Shown in pieces: positions 1-7,412 of a stretch of 64,000 nt of DNA. A program made the translations under genes and the position numbers. How positions within the stretch are numbered: the stretch's first letter is position 1; each line of letters begins with the position of its first letter. The notes under the pieces are model-generated. The model was not told the DNA's origin. It saw nothing but the letters and a program-made list of their open reading frames with translations, and made no database searches. Where the stretch lies: assembly GCF_047600445.1 (NCBI RefSeq), contig NZ_JASGKT010000002.1, positions 1,240,001-1,304,000 of the forward strand, written 5' to 3'. This DNA is from Piscinibacter sp047600445. GTDB lineage: Bacteria; Pseudomonadota; Gammaproteobacteria; Burkholderiales; Burkholderiaceae_C.

Positions 1-1
1 C

Positions 2-295
2 TGCAAGCTGTGCGAGGCGGTGTGCCCGGCGATGGCGATCACCATCGAGAGCGACGTGCGCGCCGACGGCTCGCGCCGCACCACGCGCTACGACATCGAC
101 CTGACCAAGTGCATCTTCTGCGGCTTCTGCGAGGAGAGCTGCCCGGTCGACTCGATCGTCGAGACGCACATCTTCGAGTACCACGGCGAGAAGCGCGGCG
201 ACCTGTACTTCACCAAGGACATGCTGCTCGCCGTGGGCGACCGCTACGAGCGCGAGATCGCGGCCAACAAGGAGGCGGACGCGAAGTACCGCTGA
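2..295 (+). CDS. nuoI: NADH-quinone oxidoreductase subunit I (C-terminal part)
   Basis: This is the 3' part of the complex I subunit that carries two [4Fe-4S] clusters (N6a/N6b) and passes electrons from NuoG toward NuoB and quinone at the membrane-facing end of the peripheral arm. The window opens inside the first ferredoxin motif (CKLCEAVCP), and the second complete motif CIFCGFCEESCP follows at about 36 residues. The 5' end lies outside the window. Reading frame and stop are clear, and nuoJ starts 16 bp downstream, so it is part of the nuo operon. Identification is secure from the paired cluster motifs and the following nuoJKLMN genes. Confidence 0.96.
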   Translation, partial: CKLCEAVCPAMAITIESDVRADGSRRTTRYDIDLTKCIFCGFCEESCPVDSIVETHIFEYHGEKRGDLYFTKDMLLAVGDRYEREIAANKEADAKYR

Positions 296-311
296 CCGCG
301 CAGACAAGAAC

Positions 312-950
312 ATGGACATCCAAACCGCGCTCTTCTACGTCTTCTCGGCGGTGCTGCTGTTCGCGGCCTTCCGCGTCATCACCGCGCGCACGCCGGTGTA
401 CGCGGCGCTGTACCTCGTGCTGGCCTTCTTCAACGCCTCGTGCGTGTGGATGCTGCTGCGCGCCGAGTTCCTCGCCATCGCGCTGGTGCTGGTGTACGTC
501 GGCGCGGTGATGGTGCTGTTCCTGTTCGTCGTGATGATGCTCGACCTGAACAGCGAGGCGCTGCGCGAGGGCTTCTGGAAGCACTTCCCGCTGGCGGCGC
601 TGGTCGGCGTGGTGATCATCCTGGAGATGGCGCTGGTGCTGATCCCCGGCTTCGACGTGCGCAGCGCGCCGCTGCCCGACGCCGCCGAACTGCAGCTCGG
701 CAACACCAAGCTGCTGGGCATCGAGATCTACACCCGCTACCTCTATCCGCTGCAGATCGCCGCGGTGCTGCTGCTGGTGGCGATCATCGCGGCCATCGCG
801 CTGACGCTGCGCCGCCGCAAGGACTCGAAGTACGTCGACCCGGCCGAGCAGGTGCGGGTGAAGAAGGCGGACCGCGTCCGCATCGTCAAGATGAAGGCCG
901 AGGTGGAGGCGCCGCCCCCGGCCGCCGAGGCGGCAGGAGAGAGCAAATGA
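312..950 (+). CDS. nuoJ: NADH-quinone oxidoreductase subunit J
   Basis: Membrane subunit of complex I (ND6 homologue), 212 residues, part of the proton-translocating arm. The sequence shows about five hydrophobic helices in the first 165 residues, including the conserved segment with VYVGAVMVLFLFVVMML (around residues 59-75), which matches the ND6/NuoJ pi-bulge helix. A charged, Lys/Arg/Glu-rich cytoplasmic tail follows (about 170-212). The stop codon overlaps the nuoK start as ATGA, implying translational coupling. No anomaly was seen. Confidence 0.96.
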   Translation: MDIQTALFYVFSAVLLFAAFRVITARTPVYAALYLVLAFFNASCVWMLLRAEFLAIALVLVYVGAVMVLFLFVVMMLDLNSEALREGFWKHFPLAALVGVVIILEMALVLIPGFDVRSAPLPDAAELQLGNTKLLGIEIYTRYLYPLQIAAVLLLVAIIAAIALTLRRRKDSKYVDPAEQVRVKKADRVRIVKMKAEVEAPPPAAEAAGESK

Positions 951-1261
951 TCGGCCCCGTCACGCTAGGCCACTACCTCACGCTCGGCGCGATCCTGTTC
1001 GCGCTGTCGGTGATCGGCATCTTCCTGAACCGCAAGAACCTGATCGTGCTGCTGATGGCCATCGAGCTGATGCTGCTGGCGGTCAACCTGAACTTCGTCG
1101 CCTTCTCGCACTACCTGGGCGACATGGCCGGGCAGGTGTTCGTGTTCTTCATCCTCACGGTGGCCGCGGCCGAGTCGGCCATCGGCCTGGCGATCCTGGT
1201 GGTGCTGTTCCGCAATCGCGCCACGATCAACGTCGACGAGCTCGACTCGCTGAAGGGTTGA
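947..1261 (+). CDS. nuoK: NADH-quinone oxidoreductase subunit K
   Basis: Small membrane subunit of complex I (ND4L homologue) with three transmembrane helices, 104 residues against the usual 100-102. The chosen ATG overlaps the nuoJ stop (ATGA) and gives the typical N-terminus MIGPVTLGHYLTLGAILF. Conserved membrane glutamates needed for proton translocation are visible: one in AIELMLLAVNLNF and one in AAAESAIGLAI. It lies between nuoJ and nuoL with only 7 bp before nuoL, in the normal nuo order. Confidence 0.96.
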   Translation: MIGPVTLGHYLTLGAILFALSVIGIFLNRKNLIVLLMAIELMLLAVNLNFVAFSHYLGDMAGQVFVFFILTVAAAESAIGLAILVVLFRNRATINVDELDSLKG

Positions 1262-1268
1262 GCCCGCC

Positions 1269-3296
1269 ATGTCCTCGACACTGAACCCCAACCTCCTGCT
1301 GGCCGTGCCGCTGGCGCCGCTGGCCGGCGCGGTGGTCGCCGGCCTCGCCGGCAAGACCGTCGGCCGGCGCGGCGCGCACGTCGTCACCATCCTCGGCGTG
1401 CTGGTCTCGTTCATCCTCTCGGCGATGGTGCTGAAGTCGGTGGCCGCCGACGGCGCGCGCTTCAACGCCACGGTCTACGAATGGATGGTGCTGGGCAGGC
1501 TGAAGATGGAAGTCGGCTTCCTGGTCGACGGCCTGACCGCGATGATGATGTGCGTGGTGACCTTCGTCTCGCTGATGGTGCACATCTACACCATCGGCTA
1601 CATGGAGGAAGACCCGGGCTACCAGCGCTTCTTCAGCTACATCTCGCTGTTCACCTTCTCGATGCTGATGCTCGTGATGAGCAACAACTTCCTCCAGCTC
1701 TTCTTCGGCTGGGAGGCGGTGGGCCTGGTGAGCTACCTGCTGATCGGCTTCTGGTACACCAAGCCGACGGCGATCTTCGCCAACATGAAGGCCTTCCTGG
1801 TCAACCGGGTCGGCGACTTCGGCTTCATCCTCGGCATCGGCCTGATCGTCACCTACGCCGGCACGCTGAACTACGCCGAGGCCTTCGCGAAGGCGCCCGA
1901 GCTGGCCCGGGGCACTCTGCCCGGCACCGACTGGCTGCTGATCACGGTCACCTGCATTTGCCTCTTCATCGGTGCGATGGGCAAGAGCGCGCAGTTCCCG
2001 CTGCACGTGTGGCTGCCCGACTCGATGGAGGGCCCGACGCCGATCTCGGCGCTGATCCACGCCGCGACGATGGTGACGGCCGGCATCTTCATGGTGGCGC
2101 GCATGTCGCCCCTCTTCGAGCTGTCCGACGCGGCGCTGAGCTTCGTGATCGTGATCGGCGCGATCACGGCGCTGTTCATGGGCTTCCTGGGCATCATCCA
2201 GAACGACATCAAGCGCGTGGTCGCGTACTCGACGCTCTCGCAGCTCGGCTACATGACGGTGGCGCTGGGCGCCTCGGCCTACAGCGTCGCGGTGTTCCAC
2301 CTGATGACGCACGCCTTCTTCAAGGCGCTGCTGTTCCTGGCCGCCGGCAGCGTGATCATCGGCATGCACCACGACCAGGACATCCGCAACATGGGCGGCC
2401 TGCGCAAGTACATGCCCATCACCTGGATCACGTCGCTGCTGGGCTCGCTGGCGCTGATCGGCACGCCGCTGTTCGCCGGCTTCTACAGCAAGGACAGCAT
2501 CATCGAGGCGGTGCACGCCTCGCACCTGCCGGGCGCGGGCTTCGCCTACTTCGCGGTGATGGCCGGCGTGTTCGTCACGGCCTTCTATTCGTTCCGCATG
2601 TACTTCCTCGTCTTCCACGGCGAGGAGCGTTTCCGCCACAAGCCCTTCCCGGGCGAGCACGACCACCACGACGAGCATGACGAACACGGCCATGGCCACG
2701 CCCACGAGCCGCACGAGTCGCCCTGGGTCGTGACCGCGCCGCTGCTGCTGCTGGCGCTGCCCTCGGTGGTGATCGGCTACCTGACCATAGCCCCGCTGCT
2801 GCACGGCGAATTCTTCAAGGACGCCATCTTCGTCGATGCCGCCAAGCACCCGGCGATGGCCGAACTGGCCGAGCACTTCCACGGCGCGCTGGCGATGGCG
2901 CTGCACGGCCTGAGCACGGCGCCGTTCTGGCTGGCGCTGGCCGGCGTGGTCACGGCCTACGTGTTCTACATGGTCAAGCCGGGCATCCCGACGGCGATCG
3001 CGCGCACCTTCCGGCCCATCGTGACCATCCTCGAGAACAAGTACTACATGGACTGGATCAACGAGAACATCATCGCCCCGGCGGCGCGCGGCCTGGGCCG
3101 CGGGCTGTGGAAGGGCGGCGACGTCGGCCTGATCGACAACATCGTGATCGACGGCTCGGCGCGCACCGTCGGCGCGCTGGCCTCGGTGACGCGCCGCATC
3201 CAGACCGGACACCTCTACTGGTACGCGCTGGTGATGATCGTGGGCGTGATCGGCCTCATGACCTGGCAGCTCTGGCCCTACCTGGGCGGCAAGTAG
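1269..3296 (+). CDS. nuoL: NADH-quinone oxidoreductase subunit L
   Basis: Largest antiporter-like subunit of complex I (ND5 homologue), 675 residues, carrying the terminal proton channel and the lateral amphipathic helix. The proton-antiporter core spans about residues 65-440. Its hallmark segment VWLPDSMEGPTPISALIHAA starts near residue 247, and GWEAVGLVSYLLIGFW near 155 supplies the conserved glutamate. A striking His/Asp/Glu-rich hydrophilic loop occupies about residues 463-483 between two helices. I believe such loops occur in other betaproteobacterial NuoL proteins. The gene follows nuoK by 7 bp and precedes nuoM by 18 bp. Confidence 0.97.
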   Translation: MSSTLNPNLLLAVPLAPLAGAVVAGLAGKTVGRRGAHVVTILGVLVSFILSAMVLKSVAADGARFNATVYEWMVLGRLKMEVGFLVDGLTAMMMCVVTFVSLMVHIYTIGYMEEDPGYQRFFSYISLFTFSMLMLVMSNNFLQLFFGWEAVGLVSYLLIGFWYTKPTAIFANMKAFLVNRVGDFGFILGIGLIVTYAGTLNYAEAFAKAPELARGTLPGTDWLLITVTCICLFIGAMGKSAQFPLHVWLPDSMEGPTPISALIHAATMVTAGIFMVARMSPLFELSDAALSFVIVIGAITALFMGFLGIIQNDIKRVVAYSTLSQLGYMTVALGASAYSVAVFHLMTHAFFKALLFLAAGSVIIGMHHDQDIRNMGGLRKYMPITWITSLLGSLALIGTPLFAGFYSKDSIIEAVHASHLPGAGFAYFAVMAGVFVTAFYSFRMYFLVFHGEERFRHKPFPGEHDHHDEHDEHGHGHAHEPHESPWVVTAPLLLLALPSVVIGYLTIAPLLHGEFFKDAIFVDAAKHPAMAELAEHFHGALAMALHGLSTAPFWLALAGVVTAYVFYMVKPGIPTAIARTFRPIVTILENKYYMDWINENIIAPAARGLGRGLWKGGDVGLIDNIVIDGSARTVGALASVTRRIQTGHLYWYALVMIVGVIGLMTWQLWPYLGGK

Positions 3297-3314
3297 CGGA
3301 CGGAGAACAAGAAC

Positions 3315-4793
3315 ATGGGTTTGCTCAGCTTGGCCATCTGGCTGCCGATCGCCTGCGGCGTGCTGCTGCTGGCGCTCGGGCGCGATTCGAACGCGGGGGC
3401 CGTGCGCTGGATGGCGCTGCTCGGCGCGTTCGCCGGCTTCCTCGTCACGCTGCCGCTGATCGGCGGCTTCGACACCACCACCGCGGCGATGCAGTTCACC
3501 GAATCGCTGCCCTGGATAGAGCGCTTCAACGTGCGCTACGCGCTCGGCGTCGACGGCCTGTCGATGTGGTTCGTGCCGCTGACCGCCTTCATCACCGTGA
3601 TCGTCGTGATCGCGGCCTGGGAGGTGGTCACCGAGCGCGTCAACCAGTACATGGGCGCGTTCCTGATCCTCTCCGGCCTGATGGTCGGCGTGTTCAGCGC
3701 GGTCGACGGGCTGCTGTTCTACGTGTTCTTCGAGGCCACGCTGATCCCGATGTACATCATCATCGGCATCTGGGGCGGCCCGCGGCGCGTCTACGCGGCC
3801 TTCAAGTTCTTCCTCTACACGCTGGCCGGCTCGCTGCTGATGCTGGTGGCGCTGGTCTACCTGTACTACAAGTCGGGCGGCAGCTTCGACATCCTCGCCT
3901 GGCACAAGCTGCCGCTGACGGCCACCGCGCAGACGCTGCTGTTCTTCGCCTTCTTCATGGCCTTCGCCGTGAAGGTGCCGATGTGGCCGGTGCACACCTG
4001 GCTGCCCGACGCGCACGTCGAGGCACCCACCGGCGGCTCGGTGGTGCTGGCGGCGATCATGCTCAAGCTCGGCGCCTACGGCTTCCTGCGCTTCTCGCTG
4101 CCGATCGCGCCCGACGCCAGCCGCGAGTGGGCCTGGCTGATCATCGCGCTGAGCCTGATCGCAGTGATCTACATCGGCCTGGTCGCGTTGGTGCAGCAGG
4201 ACATGAAGAAGCTGGTGGCCTATTCGTCGATCGCGCACATGGGCTTCTGCACGCTGGGCTTCTTCATCTTCAGCGAGCTGGGCGTCTCCGGCGGCATCGT
4301 GCAGATGGTGTCGCACGGCTTCGTCTCGGGCGCGATGTTCCTGTGCATCGGCGTGCTCTACGACCGCGTGCACTCGCGCGAGATCGCCAGCTACGGCGGC
4401 GTCGTCAACACCATGCCGAAGTTCGCCGCCTTCGCGGTGTTCTTCGCGATGGCCAACAGCGGCCTGCCCGGCACCAGCGGCTTCATCGGCGAGTGGATGG
4501 TGATCCTCGGCGCCGTGAAGGCCGGCTTCGTGCTCGCGCTGCTGGCCGCCACCGCGCTGATCCTCGGCGCGGCCTACAACCTGTGGATGGTCAAGCGGGT
4601 GTACTTCGGCCCGGTCGCCAACGAGCACGTCAAGGCGCTGACCGACCTGAACAGCCGCGAATTCCTGATGATGGCCATCCTCGCCATCGCGGTGCTGGCG
4701 ATGGGCGTGTACCCCAAGCCCTTCACCGACGTGATGCACGTCTCGGTGAACGAGCTGCTCAAGCACGTCGCCCAGACCAAGCTGCTGCCCTGA
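3315..4793 (+). CDS. nuoM: NADH-quinone oxidoreductase subunit M
   Basis: Antiporter-like membrane subunit of complex I (ND4 homologue), 492 residues with about 14 helices. Visible signatures are FFEATLIPMYIIIGIWGG (Glu near residue 140, equivalent to the essential Glu144 of E. coli NuoM) and VHTWLPDAHVEAPTGGSV from about 226, followed by a conserved lysine in the next helix. The start ATG at 3315 follows an AGAACAAGAAC leader without a strong Shine-Dalgarno. It is an operon member between nuoL and nuoN (16 bp gap to nuoN). Confidence 0.97.
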   Translation: MGLLSLAIWLPIACGVLLLALGRDSNAGAVRWMALLGAFAGFLVTLPLIGGFDTTTAAMQFTESLPWIERFNVRYALGVDGLSMWFVPLTAFITVIVVIAAWEVVTERVNQYMGAFLILSGLMVGVFSAVDGLLFYVFFEATLIPMYIIIGIWGGPRRVYAAFKFFLYTLAGSLLMLVALVYLYYKSGGSFDILAWHKLPLTATAQTLLFFAFFMAFAVKVPMWPVHTWLPDAHVEAPTGGSVVLAAIMLKLGAYGFLRFSLPIAPDASREWAWLIIALSLIAVIYIGLVALVQQDMKKLVAYSSIAHMGFCTLGFFIFSELGVSGGIVQMVSHGFVSGAMFLCIGVLYDRVHSREIASYGGVVNTMPKFAAFAVFFAMANSGLPGTSGFIGEWMVILGAVKAGFVLALLAATALILGAAYNLWMVKRVYFGPVANEHVKALTDLNSREFLMMAILAIAVLAMGVYPKPFTDVMHVSVNELLKHVAQTKLLP

Positions 4794-4809
4794 GCCGGAC
4801 GAGACGAAC

Positions 4810-6291
4810 ATGAACGAGATGAACTGGCTCGCCATCGCCCCCGAGGTCGTGCTGCTGGTGCTGGCCCTGCTGGTGGCCATGGTCGACCTGTGGGTCGAGC
4901 ACCCGCGCCGCACGCCCACCTACCTGCTGGCGCAGGCCTCGCTGGCCCTGGTGGCGGTGATGCACCTGCTGCGCTTCGACGCCGGCGACACCTTCTACGC
5001 CGTGCAGCGCATGGTGGTGGCCGACCCGATGGGCCACCTGCTGGCCTTCTTCGCGACGCTCGCGACGATGATCTCGCTGGCCTACGCGCGCCCCTACGCG
5101 GCCGAGCGCGACATGCTCAAGGGCGAGCTGATCACGCTGGCGATGCTCTCGCTGCTGGGCATCTCGGTGATGGTCTCGGCGAACAACTTCCTGGTCGTCT
5201 ACCTCGGCCTGGAGCTGATGTCGCTGAGCCTGTACGCGCTGGTCGGCCTGCGCCGCGACCATCTGCCGGCCTCCGAGGCGGCGATGAAGTACTTCGTGCT
5301 CGGCGCGCTGGCCAGCGGCTTCCTGCTCTATGGCCTGTCGATGATGTACGGCGCCACCGGCTCGCTCGATCTCGGCGAGGTCTTCAACGCGATCTCCGGC
5401 GGCCAGGCCAAGCCGGCGGTGCTGACGCTGGGCGTCGTCTTCGTGGTCGCGGGCCTGGCCTTCAAGCTCGGCGCGGTGCCGTTCCACATGTGGATCCCCG
5501 ACGTCTACCAGGGCGCGCCCACCGCCGTGACGCTGCTGATCGCCGGCGCGCCCAAGCTGGCCGCCTTCGCGATCACGATCCGCCTGCTGGTGGACGGCAT
5601 GGTCGGCCTCGCGCCGGACTGGCAGCAGATGCTGATGCTGCTGGCGGTGGCCTCGATGGCGCTGGGCAACGTCGTCGCGATCGCGCAGAGCAACTTGAAG
5701 CGCATGCTGGCCTACTCGACCATCGGCCAGGTCGGCTTCATGCTGCTCGGCCTGACGCCCACGGTGGTGTCGGGCAACACGCTGTCGGCCGCCAACGGCT
5801 ACAGCTCGGCGATGTTCTACATGCTGGTCTACGTGTTCACCACGCTGGGCACCTTCGGCATCGTGATGCTGCTGTCGCGCGCCGGCCACGAGGCCGAGCA
5901 GGTCGACGACCTCAAGGGCCTGGCCAGGCGCAGCCCCTGGTACGCGGCGGTGATGGCGATCTTCATGTTCTCGCTGGCTGGCATCCCGCCGACGGTGGGC
6001 TTCTACGCCAAGCTGGCGGTGCTGCAGGCCATCGTCTCGACCAACCTGCCGCTGTACATCTGGCTGGCGGTGGTCGCGGTGCTGCTGTCGCTGGTGGCGG
6101 CGTTCTACTACCTGCGCGTCGTCAAGGTGATGTACTTCGACGAGCCGGCCGACGCGCACCCGATCGCCAGCACGGGCGAGGTGCGCACCATCCTGTCGCT
6201 GAACGGCGCGGCCATCCTGCTGTTCGGCATCCTGCCCGGCGGCCTGATGGCGATGTGCGCCCAGGCCATCGTCAAGGCGCTCAGCTCCTGA
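4810..6291 (+). CDS. nuoN: NADH-quinone oxidoreductase subunit N
   Basis: Third antiporter-like subunit of complex I (ND2 homologue), 493 residues. The antiporter core includes VYLGLELMSLSLYALVGL (conserved Glu near residue 137) and VPFHMWIPDVYQGAPTAVT from about 223. It is the last gene of the nuo operon. Its TGA stop overlaps a CTG that is the best start for the following NUDIX gene, so the transcript probably continues into that gene. Confidence 0.97.
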   Translation: MNEMNWLAIAPEVVLLVLALLVAMVDLWVEHPRRTPTYLLAQASLALVAVMHLLRFDAGDTFYAVQRMVVADPMGHLLAFFATLATMISLAYARPYAAERDMLKGELITLAMLSLLGISVMVSANNFLVVYLGLELMSLSLYALVGLRRDHLPASEAAMKYFVLGALASGFLLYGLSMMYGATGSLDLGEVFNAISGGQAKPAVLTLGVVFVVAGLAFKLGAVPFHMWIPDVYQGAPTAVTLLIAGAPKLAAFAITIRLLVDGMVGLAPDWQQMLMLLAVASMALGNVVAIAQSNLKRMLAYSTIGQVGFMLLGLTPTVVSGNTLSAANGYSSAMFYMLVYVFTTLGTFGIVMLLSRAGHEAEQVDDLKGLARRSPWYAAVMAIFMFSLAGIPPTVGFYAKLAVLQAIVSTNLPLYIWLAVVAVLLSLVAAFYYLRVVKVMYFDEPADAHPIASTGEVRTILSLNGAAILLFGILPGGLMAMCAQAIVKALSS

Positions 6292-6866
6292 ACGCGCCGG
6301 ACGACCACCTGCGCGAAGAGACCGTCGCGAGCGAGACGGTCTTCGCCGGCCGGCTGCTCGAGGTGCGGCGCGACCGCATCCGCCTGCCCGACGGCGCCGA
6401 GGCCACGCGCGAGTTCATCGTGCATCCGGGCGCGGTGATGGTCGTGCCGATGCTCGACGACGGCCGCCTCGTGATGGAGCGCCAGTGGCGCTACCCGCTG
6501 GCGCGCGTGATGCTGGAGTTCCCGGCCGGCAAGCTCGAACGCGGCGAGCCGGCGCGCGATTGCGCGCAGCGCGAGCTGTTCGAGGAAACCGGCTACCGCG
6601 CCGCCCACTGGGCGCGCGCCGGCGTGCTGCACAACGCCATCGCCTACTCGAACGAGCACATCGAGATCTGGTTCGCGCGCGGCCTCGTGGCCGGCCAGCG
6701 GCGGCTCGACGAGGGCGAGTTCCTCGACATCGAGCTGGTCGACGCCGGTGAGCTCGACCGCCTGTGCGCCGCCGGCGCGGTGACCGACGCGAAGACGCTG
6801 ATCGGCCTGCAATGGCTGCAGAACTGGCGCGCCGGGCGCTGGAGCATCGACGGCTTCACGCCCTGA
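6288..6866 (+). CDS. NUDIX hydrolase, ADP-ribose pyrophosphatase-like
   Basis: Predicted nucleoside diphosphate-linked hydrolase, probably of ADP-ribose or similar sugars (ADPRase / NudF-like family). The Nudix box G-x5-E-x7-REU-x-EE-x-G-U is complete at residues 81-103 (GKLERGE ... RELFEETGY). The upstream strand FIVHPGAVMVVPMLDDGR fits the ADPRase subfamily. No ATG or TTG exists before the conserved N-terminal strands. The best start is a CTG at 6288 that overlaps the nuoN stop (CTGA) and has AAGG 10 nt upstream; it gives 192 residues. A GTG at 6363 would cut off conserved strands. Co-transcription with nuo suggests a housekeeping link to NAD metabolism, but that is inference. Confidence 0.88.
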   Translation: MNAPDDHLREETVASETVFAGRLLEVRRDRIRLPDGAEATREFIVHPGAVMVVPMLDDGRLVMERQWRYPLARVMLEFPAGKLERGEPARDCAQRELFEETGYRAAHWARAGVLHNAIAYSNEHIEIWFARGLVAGQRRLDEGEFLDIELVDAGELDRLCAAGAVTDAKTLIGLQWLQNWRAGRWSIDGFTP

Positions 6867-6882
6867 GGCGCCCGCCGCACCG

Positions 6883-6888
6883 GATAAT
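6883..6888 (+). promoter_or_regulatory. -10 box GATAAT for the DUF1178 gene, possible leaderless start
   Basis: GATAAT lies 7 nt before the ATG at 6896, so transcription would begin at or beside the start codon. No convincing -35 or Shine-Dalgarno is seen. The same arrangement recurs before several other genes in the window. Confidence 0.45.
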
Positions 6889-6895
6889 CCGCGCC

Positions 6896-7327
6896 ATGAA
6901 GGTCCTGAACCTGCGCTGCGCCCACGACCACCGCTTCGAAGGCTGGTTCGGCTCGGCCGGGGACTTCGAATCGCAGCTCGCGCGCGGCCTGGTGAGCTGC
7001 CCGGTCTGCGGCGACGCGGCGATCGCGCGGCTGCCGACGGCGCCGCACCTGAACGTCTCGGGCGCGAAAGAAGAGGGCGGCACGGTCGAGCAGCAGGCCG
7101 CCGCGATGCGCGCGGTGATGCTGGGAGCGGTGCGGCAGCTGCTGGCGAGCACCGAAGACGTCGGCGAGCGCTTCCCCGACGAAGCGCGGCGCATCCACTA
7201 CGGCGAGGTCGAGGCGCGCGGCATCCGCGGCCAGGCCAGCCGCGAGGAAGCGCAGGCGCTGCTCGACGAAGGCATCGAGGTGGTGGCGCTGCCGCTGCCG
7301 GCGGCGCTGAAAGACACGCTGCAGTAA
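6896..7327 (+). CDS. DUF1178 family protein
   Basis: Conserved protein of unknown function (DUF1178), 143 residues, soluble with no signal peptide. The N-terminus MKVLNLRCAHDHRFEGWFGS and the CPVCG knuckle (Cys35, Cys38, with Cys8 and nearby His) are typical and suggest a zinc-ribbon fold. The start is the ATG at 6896. A GATAAT -10-like box ends 7 nt before it and there is no Shine-Dalgarno, so it may be made from a leaderless mRNA in addition to any read-through from nuo. In related genomes I recall this gene beside nuoN and a NUDIX gene, as here. Function is unknown. Confidence 0.9.
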   Translation: MKVLNLRCAHDHRFEGWFGSAGDFESQLARGLVSCPVCGDAAIARLPTAPHLNVSGAKEEGGTVEQQAAAMRAVMLGAVRQLLASTEDVGERFPDEARRIHYGEVEARGIRGQASREEAQALLDEGIEVVALPLPAALKDTLQ

Positions 7328-7369
7328 CACGCCCCGGGCCGGCCGGCGCTCGCCTGCCCGATCCGATGT

Positions 7370-7388
7370 GGGAATGATTCGCATTCTT
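7370..7388 (+). promoter_or_regulatory. Fur box upstream of the sigma/FecR fusion gene
   Basis: GGGAATGATTCGCATTCTT matches the 19-bp Fur consensus GATAATGATAATCATTATC at 12 positions, including the core AATGAT and CATT arms. It lies 24 nt before the start codon and covers the -35 region of the proposed promoter. This predicts iron repression of the iron-uptake cassette. Confidence 0.7.
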
Positions 7389-7398
7389 CTCGTGCGAC

Positions 7399-7404
7399 TA
7401 TCAT
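7399..7404 (+). promoter_or_regulatory. -10 box TATCAT for the sigma/FecR fusion gene
   Basis: TATCAT is 8 nt before the ATG at 7413 and just downstream of the Fur box, a normal geometry for Fur repression. The gap implies a very short or absent 5' leader. Confidence 0.5.
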
Positions 7405-7412
7405 TCGCCCCC

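Noticed and set aside
1227..4919. A 1230-codon open frame on the minus strand across nuoL-nuoM
   Set aside because: It is antisense to well-conserved complex I genes and rich in His/Gln/Arg/Asp, the pattern produced by the reverse complement of GC-rich membrane genes. No domain was recognised.
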